A DNA stretch of 64,000 bases, from NCBI GenBank assembly GCA_020848035.1, contig JADLAX010000058.1, positions 1-64,000 of the forward strand. Direction: 5' to 3'. Position numbers and translations under genes: made by a program. Shown here piece after piece: positions 40,756-49,823 of the stretch. Each line of letters opens with the position of its first letter. The stretch's first letter is position 1. The notes under the pieces are model-generated. The model saw only the letters and a list, made by a program, of their open reading frames with translations, was not told the DNA's origin and did not search any database. Source of the stretch: Anaerolineae bacterium. GTDB lineage: Bacteria > Chloroflexota > Anaerolineae > Promineifilales > Promineifilaceae.

Positions 40756-43215
40756 CTAGGGCAAGGGAATGATTGTAAAATCGACAAAGCCCGTAGCTTC
40801 CCCTTCGATCTCATGATCAAAGTAGAACGCCGTCATCGCCTCGATCTGTCCTGAGTCCAGGTTGCTAGACAAATCCAGCGAAGAGATAAACTCACCATTG
40901 ACAAAGAAGTACCCGACATCGCCCCAGGCCATGAGCCGCAGCGTATTGGTTTCGCCATCACCAAGATTCAGGTTATTCAAATCGCCTTCGGCCACCGTGA
41001 ATTCGTTGTCGGCGCTGCCTTGCCGGTCGGCTAAAGCCCAGTTGCCCTCAGAAGCCAGCACCAGCCAATATTTGTACGAACCGTTGGTGCGGAACGAGAA
41101 ACCATAATCCCAACCGTTTACCGAAGCCGCAAAAGGATTGACAAAAGTGGCTTCGACAATGAAGTTCAGTTCGTCAACATCGGCCGTTTCCAGCTTGATG
41201 AGGTCGTCGATCACATGGACCAACTCGCCGCTGTTCGGGCCGTATATCGGATCGCCAGCGTACAAATTAAAGTTGTTGTACGGCGATTCCTGGCCGTTTA
41301 GTTCGTTCGCGCCGTAGAAACCAGTGCCCAGGGCAATATTGCCGCCGCCCGTTCGGGAAGAAAGGTCCAGCTTATCCACAAGCTGCCCGTTGAGGAAAAA
41401 ATACCCCAGTTCGCCAATGGCAATCACTTCAAACAGATTGCTGCCACCTTCGCTGAGGTCCAGTAAATCCACTTGACCCTCCTGCACAAAGGTGTCTGCG
41501 CCGGGGGCACGGTCGTTCAAATTCCACAGCCCATCTGAACGAACCACCAGGCGCAGTTCGTCATCCACGTCGCTCTGGCGGAAGATGAGGCCAAAATCCC
41601 ACGTCCCAGTGGTCGGGCCATACGGGTTGACCATTTCCACCTGCATAATAAAGTCAGCTGGGGTGGGATCGGCGTAGGCGGTTTCGATAAATTCGTCATC
41701 GTCGTGCACCAGGCTGCCGCTGAACGGACCGTAAACGGCCTCCAGATCGCCAGACGGCCGTGGTGTGGGCGGGTTGTCCGTAGTTCCCGTCGCCGCGGTG
41801 GCATTGGCAATCGCCTCACGGGTGGCCTGGGCGCTCTCGCGTGTGGCAATTACGTCCGGGGTGGCTTCGGCGGGCACGTCGGTGGGAGAGGGAACCGGGG
41901 TGGCTGCGGCCTCGGTGGGTGTGGGGGCGATGACTTCCTGGGTAGCCGTGGCCGCTTCCTCGGTTTCAAGGGCGGCCAGCGCCTGCGCCGTGGCTTCTTC
42001 ATCTACCTCAACTTCTTCTTCATCGTTGCCCCGACCGCGCGGGGTGCTGGTGGGATCACCGCCAAAGAGGGCGAAGTCGCTGTTGGACAGGCTAGAGACC
42101 AGCAGGGCCACCCCGCCGATGCAGACAACCGCAATGAGAGCCACCACGCCCCAAATCCACTTAGGCACGCCACCGCTGCCGGTCTGTGTTTGGGCGCTCG
42201 GCGTGGGGAAGCGCACCGGGCCGGGGCTGCTGGTGACCGGCGGCGGGGGTGGGGGTGGGGTCGTAGTAGCTGTCTCCAAAATCGAGGGTGAAGGCGTGGA
42301 GCGAACTGGCGGCGGAGGCGGCGGTACTTCTTCCATCAGCTCCGCCTTCATTTCGCTGAGTTCGGCCTCCAGCTTACGCATGCCTGGTTGTTCCAGGTTG
42401 CGTTCGGTAACGGCCGTTAACGCCGAAGACAAATCGGTTGCCGAAGAAAAGCGCTCATCCCGCTCCTTGGCCATTGCCTTGTTGATGATTTCGTTGCAGG
42501 CGGGTGGCAAATCGGGGCGCACGCTCAAAATTTGCGGCACGGGGTCCATGACGTGTTTCATCATCATGCGGGCCGGGGTGTCGGCGTCGTAGGGAGTGGA
42601 GCCGGTGAGCATTTGGAAGAGGATTACCCCGAGGGCGTAGATGTCGGAACGGCCGTCCAACTGCTTATCGCCATACACCTGTTCCGGGCTCATGTAGGTG
42701 GGCGTGCCCACCAGGCTGCCGCTGGCCGTCAGCGCATTGGTCGAAGACGAAACGTGCACGATGCCAAAGTCAGCCAGAAAAGCGTCGCCGTATTGATCAA
42801 ACAGCACGTTGCTCGGCTTGAGATCACGATGAATGATGCCCATGCTGTGCGCCCGGTCCAGCGCTGAACCCAGCCGCTTCAGAATGATCGCTGCTTCATC
42901 AATGGGAATCGGCCCTTCCGCCAGCCGGTCGGACAGTGACCCGCCGGTCATCAGGCGCATCACCAAAAACGGCTGACCATTTTCTTCGCCAAAGTCATAC
43001 ACCGGCACAATAGCCGGATGTTCCAGCGTGGCGATGGTGCGGGCCTCGCGGGTGAATCGGGCGCGAAACTCCGCCTCATGCATGAATTCACGCGGCAGCA
43101 TCTTCAACGCCACCGTCCGCTCAAAACGAGGATCGTACGCTTCGTAAACCGTCGCCATACCACCTCGCCCAATTTCCTGTTTTATTTCATACCGGCCAAT
43201 CTTTTCAGGTATCAT
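40756..43215 (-). CDS. Ser/Thr protein kinase with two LamG-like ectodomains
   Basis: An 819-residue PknB-type receptor kinase. The kinase domain (about 8-270) has IGRGGMATVYEA, VALKML with the ATP-binding Lys, the catalytic loop HRDLKPSNVLF, DFGIVH and GTPTYMSPEQVYG. A Pro-rich juxtamembrane stretch and one membrane span (WIWGVVALIAVVCIGGVALL, near residue 355) follow. Then come an acidic, Thr-rich linker and two similar beta-rich domains of about 160 residues each, with shared words VYGPFSGSLVHDDDE/IYGPNSGELVHVIDD and GYFFLNG/GYFFVNG. These look like LamG/3-keto-glycoside hydrolase-type sugar-binding folds. It stands two genes downstream of a partner-switching block on the same strand. Confidence 0.92.
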   Translation of the reverse strand: MIPEKIGRYEIKQEIGRGGMATVYEAYDPRFERTVALKMLPREFMHEAEFRARFTREARTIATLEHPAIVPVYDFGEENGQPFLVMRLMTGGSLSDRLAEGPIPIDEAAIILKRLGSALDRAHSMGIIHRDLKPSNVLFDQYGDAFLADFGIVHVSSSTNALTASGSLVGTPTYMSPEQVYGDKQLDGRSDIYALGVILFQMLTGSTPYDADTPARMMMKHVMDPVPQILSVRPDLPPACNEIINKAMAKERDERFSSATDLSSALTAVTERNLEQPGMRKLEAELSEMKAELMEEVPPPPPPVRSTPSPSILETATTTPPPPPPPVTSSPGPVRFPTPSAQTQTGSGGVPKWIWGVVALIAVVCIGGVALLVSSLSNSDFALFGGDPTSTPRGRGNDEEEVEVDEEATAQALAALETEEAATATQEVIAPTPTEAAATPVPSPTDVPAEATPDVIATRESAQATREAIANATAATGTTDNPPTPRPSGDLEAVYGPFSGSLVHDDDEFIETAYADPTPADFIMQVEMVNPYGPTTGTWDFGLIFRQSDVDDELRLVVRSDGLWNLNDRAPGADTFVQEGQVDLLDLSEGGSNLFEVIAIGELGYFFLNGQLVDKLDLSSRTGGGNIALGTGFYGANELNGQESPYNNFNLYAGDPIYGPNSGELVHVIDDLIKLETADVDELNFIVEATFVNPFAASVNGWDYGFSFRTNGSYKYWLVLASEGNWALADRQGSADNEFTVAEGDLNNLNLGDGETNTLRLMAWGDVGYFFVNGEFISSLDLSSNLDSGQIEAMTAFYFDHEIEGEATGFVDFTIIPLP

Positions 43216-43444
43216 AATTTTTTCATCATCGGTAAAGGTTGATAAAAAAGTCGCGCTGTGGGCAGCTGGACACTCTACTTAACGGCAATTTCCCTCGATT
43301 GGTTCCAGCTATCACTGTCTGATTCGCGCCACTGTTATAGCGTAGTAAGTTGATCGGGAATTGACAATAGCCTAATTTACAAAAAAGACCGCAAAAGTTG
43401 CATAAACCTGCCGTAAATATTAAGCGGCGGCCTCTGAACCGGGG

Positions 43445-44236
43445 TTAACGACGGCCGTATGCCTCTCTTGCCACCTGCCGCGCCCCTTCCTCTTGCTGTC
43501 GTCGCCACTCACGGTCTTGTTGCGCCCGCACAATCACGTCACGCACCTCGTCCGGGGAGTCGGTGAGAATGAGCAGATCCAGGTCTTCCGCCGAAATTTT
43601 GCCTTCGGCCAGCATGGTGTCTTTGAGCCAGGCCACCAACCCTCCCCAGTAAGCGGTGTCAAACAGCACCACTGGAAAGTTCTGCACCTTGCCGGTCTGA
43701 ATGAGGGTGAGTGATTCAAACAGCTCGTCCATCGTGCCAAAGCCGCCAGGGAAGATGACAAATGCCTGGGCGTATTTCACCAGCATTACTTTACGCGTAA
43801 AAAAGTAGCGGAAGTCGATGGAAAGATCAACATACGGATTGAGGTGCTGCTCGAAGGGCAGCTCGATGTTAAGGCCGACGGACTGCACACCGGCCAGCCG
43901 CGCGCCCTTGTTGCCCGCTTCCATGATGCCCGGTCCCCCGCCGGTGATGATGTTAAAACCCGCCTCACCCAACTTTTGGGCCACGGTGACGGCCGTTTCA
44001 TACTGCACATCCCCCGGTTTGGCACGAGCGGAACCAAAGATGGTAACGGCCGTTTCCAGCTCCGCCAGCGCGTCAAAGCCCTCCACAAACTCACCCAGGA
44101 TGCGCATTACCCGCCAGGTGTCGGTTTTGTAGAACGGTTCTGGCCCTTCCAGCAGCCGCTCGTCTTCGGTGGGCCGACCGGTGCGCGCTGCCCGGTTTAA
44201 ACTGGGATTCTCAACTTTGCGTGGTTCATTATTCAT
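43445..44236 (-). CDS. LOG-family (TIGR00730) nucleotide phosphoribohydrolase-like protein
   Basis: A 263-residue Rossmann-fold protein. It carries the family motifs AVTIFGSARAKPGD, IITGGGPGIMEAGNKGA (near residue 95) and VIFPGGFGTMDELFESLTL (near residue 165), which form the PGGxGTxxE active site. Known members release cytokinin-type bases or ribose 5-phosphate from nucleoside monophosphates; others are annotated as lysine decarboxylases in error. ATG 44236 with AAAGGAT upstream was chosen. An N-terminal charged extension is typical of longer members. It is on the same strand as the phosphatase upstream, with a 68-base gap. Confidence 0.9.
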   Translation of the reverse strand: MNNEPRKVENPSLNRAARTGRPTEDERLLEGPEPFYKTDTWRVMRILGEFVEGFDALAELETAVTIFGSARAKPGDVQYETAVTVAQKLGEAGFNIITGGGPGIMEAGNKGARLAGVQSVGLNIELPFEQHLNPYVDLSIDFRYFFTRKVMLVKYAQAFVIFPGGFGTMDELFESLTLIQTGKVQNFPVVLFDTAYWGGLVAWLKDTMLAEGKISAEDLDLLILTDSPDEVRDVIVRAQQDREWRRQQEEGARQVAREAYGRR

Positions 44237-44304
44237 AGAATATCCTTTGGCTGATTGGCCCAATTTTGAAAATTAGGCCAACCTGGTCAGCGCGTGCGTC
44301 GCCC

Positions 44305-47238
44305 CTACTCTGCTTCTCGTTTTACCACCACCAACGTGATGTCATCAAACTGGGGCGTCTCCCCGGCGTGCAGGGTGACGGCCCGGGTAATGCTTTGCGC
44401 GATGCGGCTGGCATTGAAGCGGCGCACGCGGCCAGCAGCCTGCGCCAATCGCTCCACGCCAAACTCATCAAAATCTTCATTCATCGCTTCCGTCACACCG
44501 TCGGTGTAGAGCAGCAGCGTATCACCCGGCAAAAATTGGATGGAATGGCTCTTCATGGTGATTTGTGGCACCACGCCCAGGGCCATGCCATGATCGGTGA
44601 GGATTTTATACTCCCCGTTGGCGCGCAGCAGCACCGGCGGATTATGCCCACCGTTGGCGTAAAAAATCCGCTGGCTGTCTGGCTTCCAGATGGCGTAAAA
44701 AACGGTCACAAACAGATCCGACTGCGTGTCCTGGTTGATGATCTGGTTGGCCCGCACCAGCACATCGGCCGGGTCGCTGCGGCTGATGGCGACGGTGCGC
44801 AGGATGGTGCGGCACAGCGCCATAAACAGCGCTGCCGGGATGCCCTTGTCGGCCACATCGGCCACGACGATGCCCCAGTTGCCGTCGTACAGCGGGATAA
44901 AGTCGTAAAAGTCGCCGCTGACCTGGCGGGCAGCCTGCCAATAGCTGGCCACCGAGCAGGCGGGGATGTTGGGGTTGCCCGCCGGGATGAGGCTGGCCTG
45001 AATACCTCGGGCGACGTCCAGCTCACGCTCCAGCCGGGTGCGGGCGGCCGCTTCCTGGTAGAGGTGGTGGTTCACCACGGCCGTTGCGGCCTGATGGGCA
45101 ATCCCGGTAAGAATGTTGAGACGGCGGGTGGAGAGGGAACGGCCGTTTTCCATCCACGATCCCACCACCATTGCCCCCACCAGTTCACCCCGCGCATTCA
45201 GCGGAAAGGCAAACGCCCGTTCGGTGCCCAGCACCTTCTCTAACCAATTCGGCAGATGGATTACGTAGTACGTGCCGGTTGGCGAAAGGCCGTCGGCCAT
45301 GCGCGGGGAAATGTCTTCAAATTCCTCCTGGTCCAGCGCCAGCGTTTCCAGCAACCCACGCCCCATTTCGTTAATGCCATAGCTGGGGCCGGGCCGGAAC
45401 AGCTGCCGCTCCTCGTCCCAAATGAGAATGATGCACGACTCCACCCCCACCAGCATGGGCACCAGGCGGGAGATTGTGTCTAAGATTTCATCCAGCTCAA
45501 TCAGGCTGTTGACGGCCGCGGCCACCTGGAACAGGGCTGTATTGACCCACGCCTCTTCCTGCTGGGCGTTGCGCAGATTCCAATTTTCCAGCCCTCTGGC
45601 CAGCTGCTGGGTGATGCCCTCCAGCAGCTCATCGCGGCGGCCCGGCGACTGGAGCACGTTACTGGCGCTGCGATCCTGATGCCAGTCGGGCAAAATCATC
45701 ACGCCCAGGACGTCCGTCAGGGTGCAGACAGGTAGCAGGGTGAGGCAGCGCGGCAGCGGGCCACCGGCCACATGATGCAGCCAGCGCGGTACCTGCTGCG
45801 TGGTGAGCGGCTCCTGCCCTACGTGCACCGCGTCCAGTGCGGGCCAATCGCCAATGTGCAGCTTTTGTGCCTGGATGAGCGCCTGGCCTTCTGCCGTAAA
45901 GCCGGTGCTGTGGCTGCCCCGGTAAACGTAGGACTCTTCGTCCCACAGCAAAACGGCGCAAAAGGGCACCCCGACGAGCATGGTGGTCAGGCGGGTAACG
46001 GCCGTTAAAATCTCGTCCAGGTCGGCGCTGCGGCTGACGGCCTCGGCCACCTGGAGCTGGGCGGTGGTGAGCCACGCCTGCTCACGCTGCCGGGCCAACT
46101 GGCGCACCTTGCTGATGGAAACGGCCGTTTCTGCCGCCAGCGCTTCCAAGGTCATCTTCTCGATGCGGGTAAAGACACCGGGCTTGGGGCTTTGCACGTC
46201 CAGCACCCCCACCACCTCACCATCCACAAGGAGCGGTAGGGCCATTTCGGCGCGGGTGCTGTTTTCCAGCGGATTATCTTGCGAGACAAATCGGTCGTCC
46301 TCAACGGTGTTGTTGCTGATGATGGTTTGCTGGTTGGCAACGGCCGTACCAATCAACCCCACGCCCGGCCGCATGCGCCACGGCTGCGCCAGAATGTCGG
46401 CATCGCTGCTGGCCTGGATAACCGCCTCGCCGGTTTCCGGATCAATCCCAAAAATGGAAACCAGGTGGAAACCAAACGTCTGCTGCGTCAGCTGCACCAC
46501 CTGGCTGAATATTTCGTCCTGGTTTTGCACCTGACTGATTTTCAGGCCAATCTGCCCCACCAGTTCCAGGTGGGCCGAGCGCTGCCGCTCCTGGGCAAAC
46601 AGCAGCGCATGGGCCACCGCCGCCGCCGCCTGGTTGGCCAGAATGGTGAGGCGACGCATGTCCTCTTCGGCAAAGCGGTTGGGCTGGCTGCTTTGCGCCG
46701 CCACAATGCCGATGGTGCTGTTACCGCTGATCATGGGAATAAAAAGCGCCGAGCGCGGCGGAGAATTGCTGATGTAGCGGGGACGGGCGGGCAGGGCATC
46801 CATTTCACGCTGAAAATCGCGCACCAGCAGCGGCTTTTTGGTTTGCCGCACCCAGCTGATGATGCCACCCTCTTCGCGCAGGTTAAAGGTTTGCGGCGTT
46901 TCCTGGCGCACGTCGCGAATTTTCCAGTAGAGGATGTGATAATCTTCCTCTTCAAACAGGCCGACTTGAAAGGTGCGGTTGTCGATCACCTGTCCGGCTT
47001 CGTTGGCGATGAGCTCGGCCAGGGCGTGCACGTCTAGCTGGGCGGCCACCAGGGCCCGACCGGCGTCGCTGAGCGCTTCTAGCTCGGCCACGCGGCGCAC
47101 AAGCTGCTGACGCGAGCGGTAGCGCCGCACCAGGATGTAAGCAGCCAGCAGCAGCGCCCCCACCAGCAGGACAATCGAAATAGACGGCCAGGGCAGACCC
47201 TCTGTACTTTGTCCGAAAATTGCTGCTGAAAAGGACAT
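44305..47238 (-). CDS. Multi-GAF PP2C (SpoIIE/RsbU-type) phosphatase
   Basis: A 977-residue protein. One N-terminal membrane span (ISIVLLVGALLLAAYILV) is followed by about four GAF-like sensor domains (near 50-190, 220-385, 390-560, 565-735). Repeated openings are visible, such as SRSADLDEILTAVTRL and NSLIELDEILDTISRL. The C-terminal phosphatase domain starts at LERELDVARGIQASLIP and has the metal aspartates in VSGDFYDFI and VVADVADKGIPAALFM, then ANGGHNPPVLL and LLLYTDGVTEAM. It should dephosphorylate STAS antagonists such as the two encoded just upstream. It lies directly after the second STAS gene on the same strand. Confidence 0.93.
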   Translation of the reverse strand: MSFSAAIFGQSTEGLPWPSISIVLLVGALLLAAYILVRRYRSRQQLVRRVAELEALSDAGRALVAAQLDVHALAELIANEAGQVIDNRTFQVGLFEEEDYHILYWKIRDVRQETPQTFNLREEGGIISWVRQTKKPLLVRDFQREMDALPARPRYISNSPPRSALFIPMISGNSTIGIVAAQSSQPNRFAEEDMRRLTILANQAAAAVAHALLFAQERQRSAHLELVGQIGLKISQVQNQDEIFSQVVQLTQQTFGFHLVSIFGIDPETGEAVIQASSDADILAQPWRMRPGVGLIGTAVANQQTIISNNTVEDDRFVSQDNPLENSTRAEMALPLLVDGEVVGVLDVQSPKPGVFTRIEKMTLEALAAETAVSISKVRQLARQREQAWLTTAQLQVAEAVSRSADLDEILTAVTRLTTMLVGVPFCAVLLWDEESYVYRGSHSTGFTAEGQALIQAQKLHIGDWPALDAVHVGQEPLTTQQVPRWLHHVAGGPLPRCLTLLPVCTLTDVLGVMILPDWHQDRSASNVLQSPGRRDELLEGITQQLARGLENWNLRNAQQEEAWVNTALFQVAAAVNSLIELDEILDTISRLVPMLVGVESCIILIWDEERQLFRPGPSYGINEMGRGLLETLALDQEEFEDISPRMADGLSPTGTYYVIHLPNWLEKVLGTERAFAFPLNARGELVGAMVVGSWMENGRSLSTRRLNILTGIAHQAATAVVNHHLYQEAAARTRLERELDVARGIQASLIPAGNPNIPACSVASYWQAARQVSGDFYDFIPLYDGNWGIVVADVADKGIPAALFMALCRTILRTVAISRSDPADVLVRANQIINQDTQSDLFVTVFYAIWKPDSQRIFYANGGHNPPVLLRANGEYKILTDHGMALGVVPQITMKSHSIQFLPGDTLLLYTDGVTEAMNEDFDEFGVERLAQAAGRVRRFNASRIAQSITRAVTLHAGETPQFDDITLVVVKREAE

Positions 47239-47293
47239 GGCCAGGATTGATCGGGTCCTATTTTTTAGGCTGGGAATGGCAAAATGATTGGCA

Positions 47294-47647
47294 CTAGGCG
47301 TTGGCCAGCGCTGCTTTTGCCGTTTGTCTGCTGGGATAAATCTGGAACAGCTGGTCGAAGCCCACCATGTGGAAGATTTCCTGGAGACGGCCGCTTAAGC
47401 CGCACAAAACCAGGTTGCCCTCCTGCTGTTTGGCTTTGCGCCAACCGGTCACCAACGTGCGCAGTCCGCCGCTGTTGATGTACTCTGTCTGGCTGAGGTC
47501 CACCACAAGCCGGGCCTTGCCATCGTCCAGCAAAACCGTGAGCTGCTGTTCCAACGTGGGCGTGAGGGTTTGATCGAGACGGCCGTTAATCGCCACCAGC
47601 CAAATTTCATCTCCCAGCGATTCTTGCCAAATGTTCATGCTGCTCAT
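47294..47647 (-). CDS. STAS-domain anti-sigma factor antagonist (RsbV-like), second copy
   Basis: A 117-residue STAS protein with the phosphorylatable Ser in VVDLSQTEYINSGGLRTLVT, where the family has D-S-x-G; the Ser here precedes GG. It would be phosphorylated by the RsbW-like kinase and dephosphorylated by the SpoIIE-type phosphatase downstream. Its ATG overlaps the stop codon of the kinase gene (ATGA), so the two are translationally coupled. A second ATG lies three codons on. Confidence 0.9.
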   Translation of the reverse strand: MSSMNIWQESLGDEIWLVAINGRLDQTLTPTLEQQLTVLLDDGKARLVVDLSQTEYINSGGLRTLVTGWRKAKQQEGNLVLCGLSGRLQEIFHMVGFDQLFQIYPSRQTAKAALANA

Positions 47648-48072
47648 TTTTTCTTTTTGACCAGGGTCAGGGTATTGCCGGACTTGTCGTCAAACTCAAA
47701 CCGAACCTCATCCATCAACTGCCGCATGAAATGGATGCCCAGGCCGCCAACCTTGACGTTTTCCGGTTCGGCGGCATCCGGGGGCAAAGTAGGCACGGGC
47801 ACGGTGTCTGGGTTAAATGAACGGCCGTTGTCATGGATACGAATGATGAAGGAACGGCCGTCCAGCTGCCAGCTCACCGTCATCTCACCCCGGTCTTCAC
47901 CACCGTAGGCATGCTCAATCACATTGGTGCAGGCCTCATCACAGGCCAGCTCAATGTGAAAAATGGCCGTCTGGTCCAGACCGCTCACGGCGGCACCATC
48001 GGCCATAAACTGACAAACCTTCTGAATTTCTTCGTAACGTCCGGGAACGGTGAGGACGTGTTGTACATCCAT
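47644..48072 (-). CDS. RsbW-like anti-sigma regulatory kinase
   Basis: A 142-residue HATPase_c protein of the RsbW/SpoIIAB type. The ATP site shows LACDEACTNVIEHAYGG (N-box) and IIRIHDNGRSFNP (G1 region), and the end has VGGLGIHFMRQLMDEV (G2). Such kinases bind a sigma factor or another partner and phosphorylate STAS antagonists. It lies between two STAS genes, overlapping the downstream one by 4 bases. No sigma factor gene is present in the block, so the output partner is unknown. Confidence 0.92.
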   Translation of the reverse strand: MDVQHVLTVPGRYEEIQKVCQFMADGAAVSGLDQTAIFHIELACDEACTNVIEHAYGGEDRGEMTVSWQLDGRSFIIRIHDNGRSFNPDTVPVPTLPPDAAEPENVKVGGLGIHFMRQLMDEVRFEFDDKSGNTLTLVKKKK

Positions 48073-48166
48073 GTGAGGAATAAAAAGGGGTAGTCAGTAA
48101 GCAGTAAAGTAAATCCAGCAGCCTGAAGCGCCCAGGCAAAACTGCTTACTGAATACGGCCGTTACG

Positions 48167-48514
48167 CTAGAAGCTGCCTACCGCAGCCGTGTCGTCTTCG
48201 TAAACCTGGAACAACGAATCGAGCCCCGCCAGCGAAAGAACTTCAGACACTCGCTCGGACGGCGACGCCAGGCGCACATCGCCGCTGTGCCGCTTGCACT
48301 CTTTCAGGGTAGACACCAGAGTACGCAGGCCAGCGCTGCTCATGTACGTCACACCGGCCAGGTTCAGCACCAAGCTGTGACGGCCGCTGTTCATTAGCTC
48401 TTTTAAATTCCCCTCAAATTCTGCGGCATTGCTGCTGTCGATACGGCCGTTAACCGTTACCAAATCAACTCGCTTCAATGTTTCTACGCTCATATTTACA
48501 GCTGTGTCGCTCAT
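48167..48514 (-). CDS. STAS-domain anti-sigma factor antagonist (RsbV-like), first copy
   Basis: A 115-residue STAS protein with phospho-acceptor region GVTYMSSAGLRTLVSTLKEC and opening MSDTAVNMSVETLKRVDLV. The start at 48514 has an excellent ribosome site, GGAGGAAT. It is the promoter-proximal gene of the leftward block STAS, RsbW-like, STAS, phosphatase, LOG-like, Ser/Thr kinase. Two antagonists for one kinase suggest two inputs feeding one switch. An intergenic stretch of about 95 bases separates it from the kinase gene. Confidence 0.92.
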   Translation of the reverse strand: MSDTAVNMSVETLKRVDLVTVNGRIDSSNAAEFEGNLKELMNSGRHSLVLNLAGVTYMSSAGLRTLVSTLKECKRHSGDVRLASPSERVSEVLSLAGLDSLFQVYEDDTAAVGSF

Positions 48515-48595
48515 ACAAAGATTCCTCCTCGGTTCAATCGGTAAGCGTGTGGGGCAGATTATAACACGCAATTTCCGATTGGCGATTGTGGGAAA

Positions 48596-48624
48596 TTGAC
48601 GATTGTGGCCGTGCGCTTTACGAT
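48596..48624 (+). promoter_or_regulatory. Putative leaderless promoter of queG
   Basis: TTGACG (48596-48601), 17-base spacer, TACGAT (48619-48624), then 6 bases to the ATG. No ribosome site is present. Confidence 0.6.
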
Positions 48625-48630
48625 TGGGGC

Positions 48631-49797
48631 ATGGGTGAATTATGGCAGGTGCTAGAGCAAAAAGCGCGGCTGGTGGGTTTTGACATGGTGGGGGTGGTAA
48701 CGGCCGTTCCCAGCCCCAACCTGCACGCCTACCAACGCTGGATCGACGCCGAAATGCACGGGCAAATGGGCTACCTGGCCCGCCCCGACCGCCTGGCCCG
48801 GCGGCAGGACCTCAACCACATCCTGCCCGGCGTGCAAACCATCATCTGCGTGGGGCTGATGTACAGCACCTTGCCCGTGCCACCAACCATTGCCAGCGAC
48901 CCCAGCCGGGGGCGCATCTCCAACTACGCCTGGGGTGTAGACTACCATGAGGTGATGCCCCCCCGTCTGGAAGAATTGGCCGCCTGGCTCAAGGCGCAGC
49001 AGCCGGCAAGCGACATCGCCACCAAAGTCTACGTCGATACCGGTGCCATCCTGGAGCGCGACCACGCCGCCGCCGCAGGTCTCGGCTTCACCGGCAAAAA
49101 CACCATGCTGATTGCGCCGCAGCGGGGATCGTTTTTCTTTTTGGGCGAGATTTTGACGACGCTGGAGATTAGAGATTGGAGATTGGAGATTGGTTCAGTC
49201 TCTAATCTCCAATCTCCAATCTCCCCCATGCCCACCTGCGGCATCTGCCGCCGCTGCCTGGACGCCTGCCCCACCAACGCCTTCCCCGAGCCGTATGTGC
49301 TGGACGCCCGCCGCTGCATCTCCTACCTGACCATTGAGCTGAAAGGGTGGATTCCGCGGGAGTTACGGCCGTTCATGCACAACTGGGTCTACGGCTGCGA
49401 CATCTGCCAGGTGGTATGTCCGTTCAACCGCTTTAGCCAGCCGACACAGGAGATTGCTTTTTATCCGCAGCAAGAATGGGACAGCGTCGCCCCGCCGCTG
49501 CTAGATTTGCTCACGCTGGACGACGCAGGTTTTGCTGAGCGTTTTGCCCACAGCCCCATCCGGCGCATCAAACGAACGCGGCTGGTGCGCAATGCGTGTG
49601 TGGCGGCGGGGAATTGGGGCAGCGAAACGGCCGTACCCGCCCTCAGCCACCTGCTCACCGACCCGGAACCCATCCTTCGCGGTCATGCGGTGTGGGCCTT
49701 GCAGCAGATTGGCGGCGCGGCGGCCCAGTCGGCGCTGGCAGATTTGCGAGAGAGAGAACAGGATGGGGCGGTTTTGGCCGAGCTGAACGGCCGTTAA
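48631..49797 (+). CDS. queG: Epoxyqueuosine reductase
   Basis: Last step of queuosine synthesis in tRNA: cobalamin- and Fe-S-dependent reduction of epoxyqueuosine. The 388-residue protein has the N-terminal domain with LARPDRLARRQDL, ISNYAWGVDYHEVM and the flavodoxin-like TGKNTMLIAPQRGSFFFLGE. Two [4Fe-4S] motifs follow, CGICRRCLDACPTNAF and CDICQVVCPFNRF, and a C-terminal HEAT-like domain ends AVPALSHLLTDPEPILRGHA. Residues about 178-198, between the B12 domain and the first Cys cluster, are encoded by a GGAGATT-type palindrome (LEIRDWRLEIGSVSNLQSP). No other que gene is near. Confidence 0.94.
   Translation: MGELWQVLEQKARLVGFDMVGVVTAVPSPNLHAYQRWIDAEMHGQMGYLARPDRLARRQDLNHILPGVQTIICVGLMYSTLPVPPTIASDPSRGRISNYAWGVDYHEVMPPRLEELAAWLKAQQPASDIATKVYVDTGAILERDHAAAAGLGFTGKNTMLIAPQRGSFFFLGEILTTLEIRDWRLEIGSVSNLQSPISPMPTCGICRRCLDACPTNAFPEPYVLDARRCISYLTIELKGWIPRELRPFMHNWVYGCDICQVVCPFNRFSQPTQEIAFYPQQEWDSVAPPLLDLLTLDDAGFAERFAHSPIRRIKRTRLVRNACVAAGNWGSETAVPALSHLLTDPEPILRGHAVWALQQIGGAAAQSALADLREREQDGAVLAELNGR
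49164..49225. repeat. GGAGATT/AATCTCC palindrome in frame within queG
   Basis: GGAGATTAGAGATTGGAGAT and TCTCTAATCTCCAATCTCCA are close to perfect complements around a short centre; it is the least diverged in-gene copy. It encodes the LEIRDWRLEIGSVSNLQSP segment without breaking the frame. Confidence 0.93.
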
Positions 49798-49823
49798 CAC
49801 TCTCCCACCACCCGCCTCCTCGC

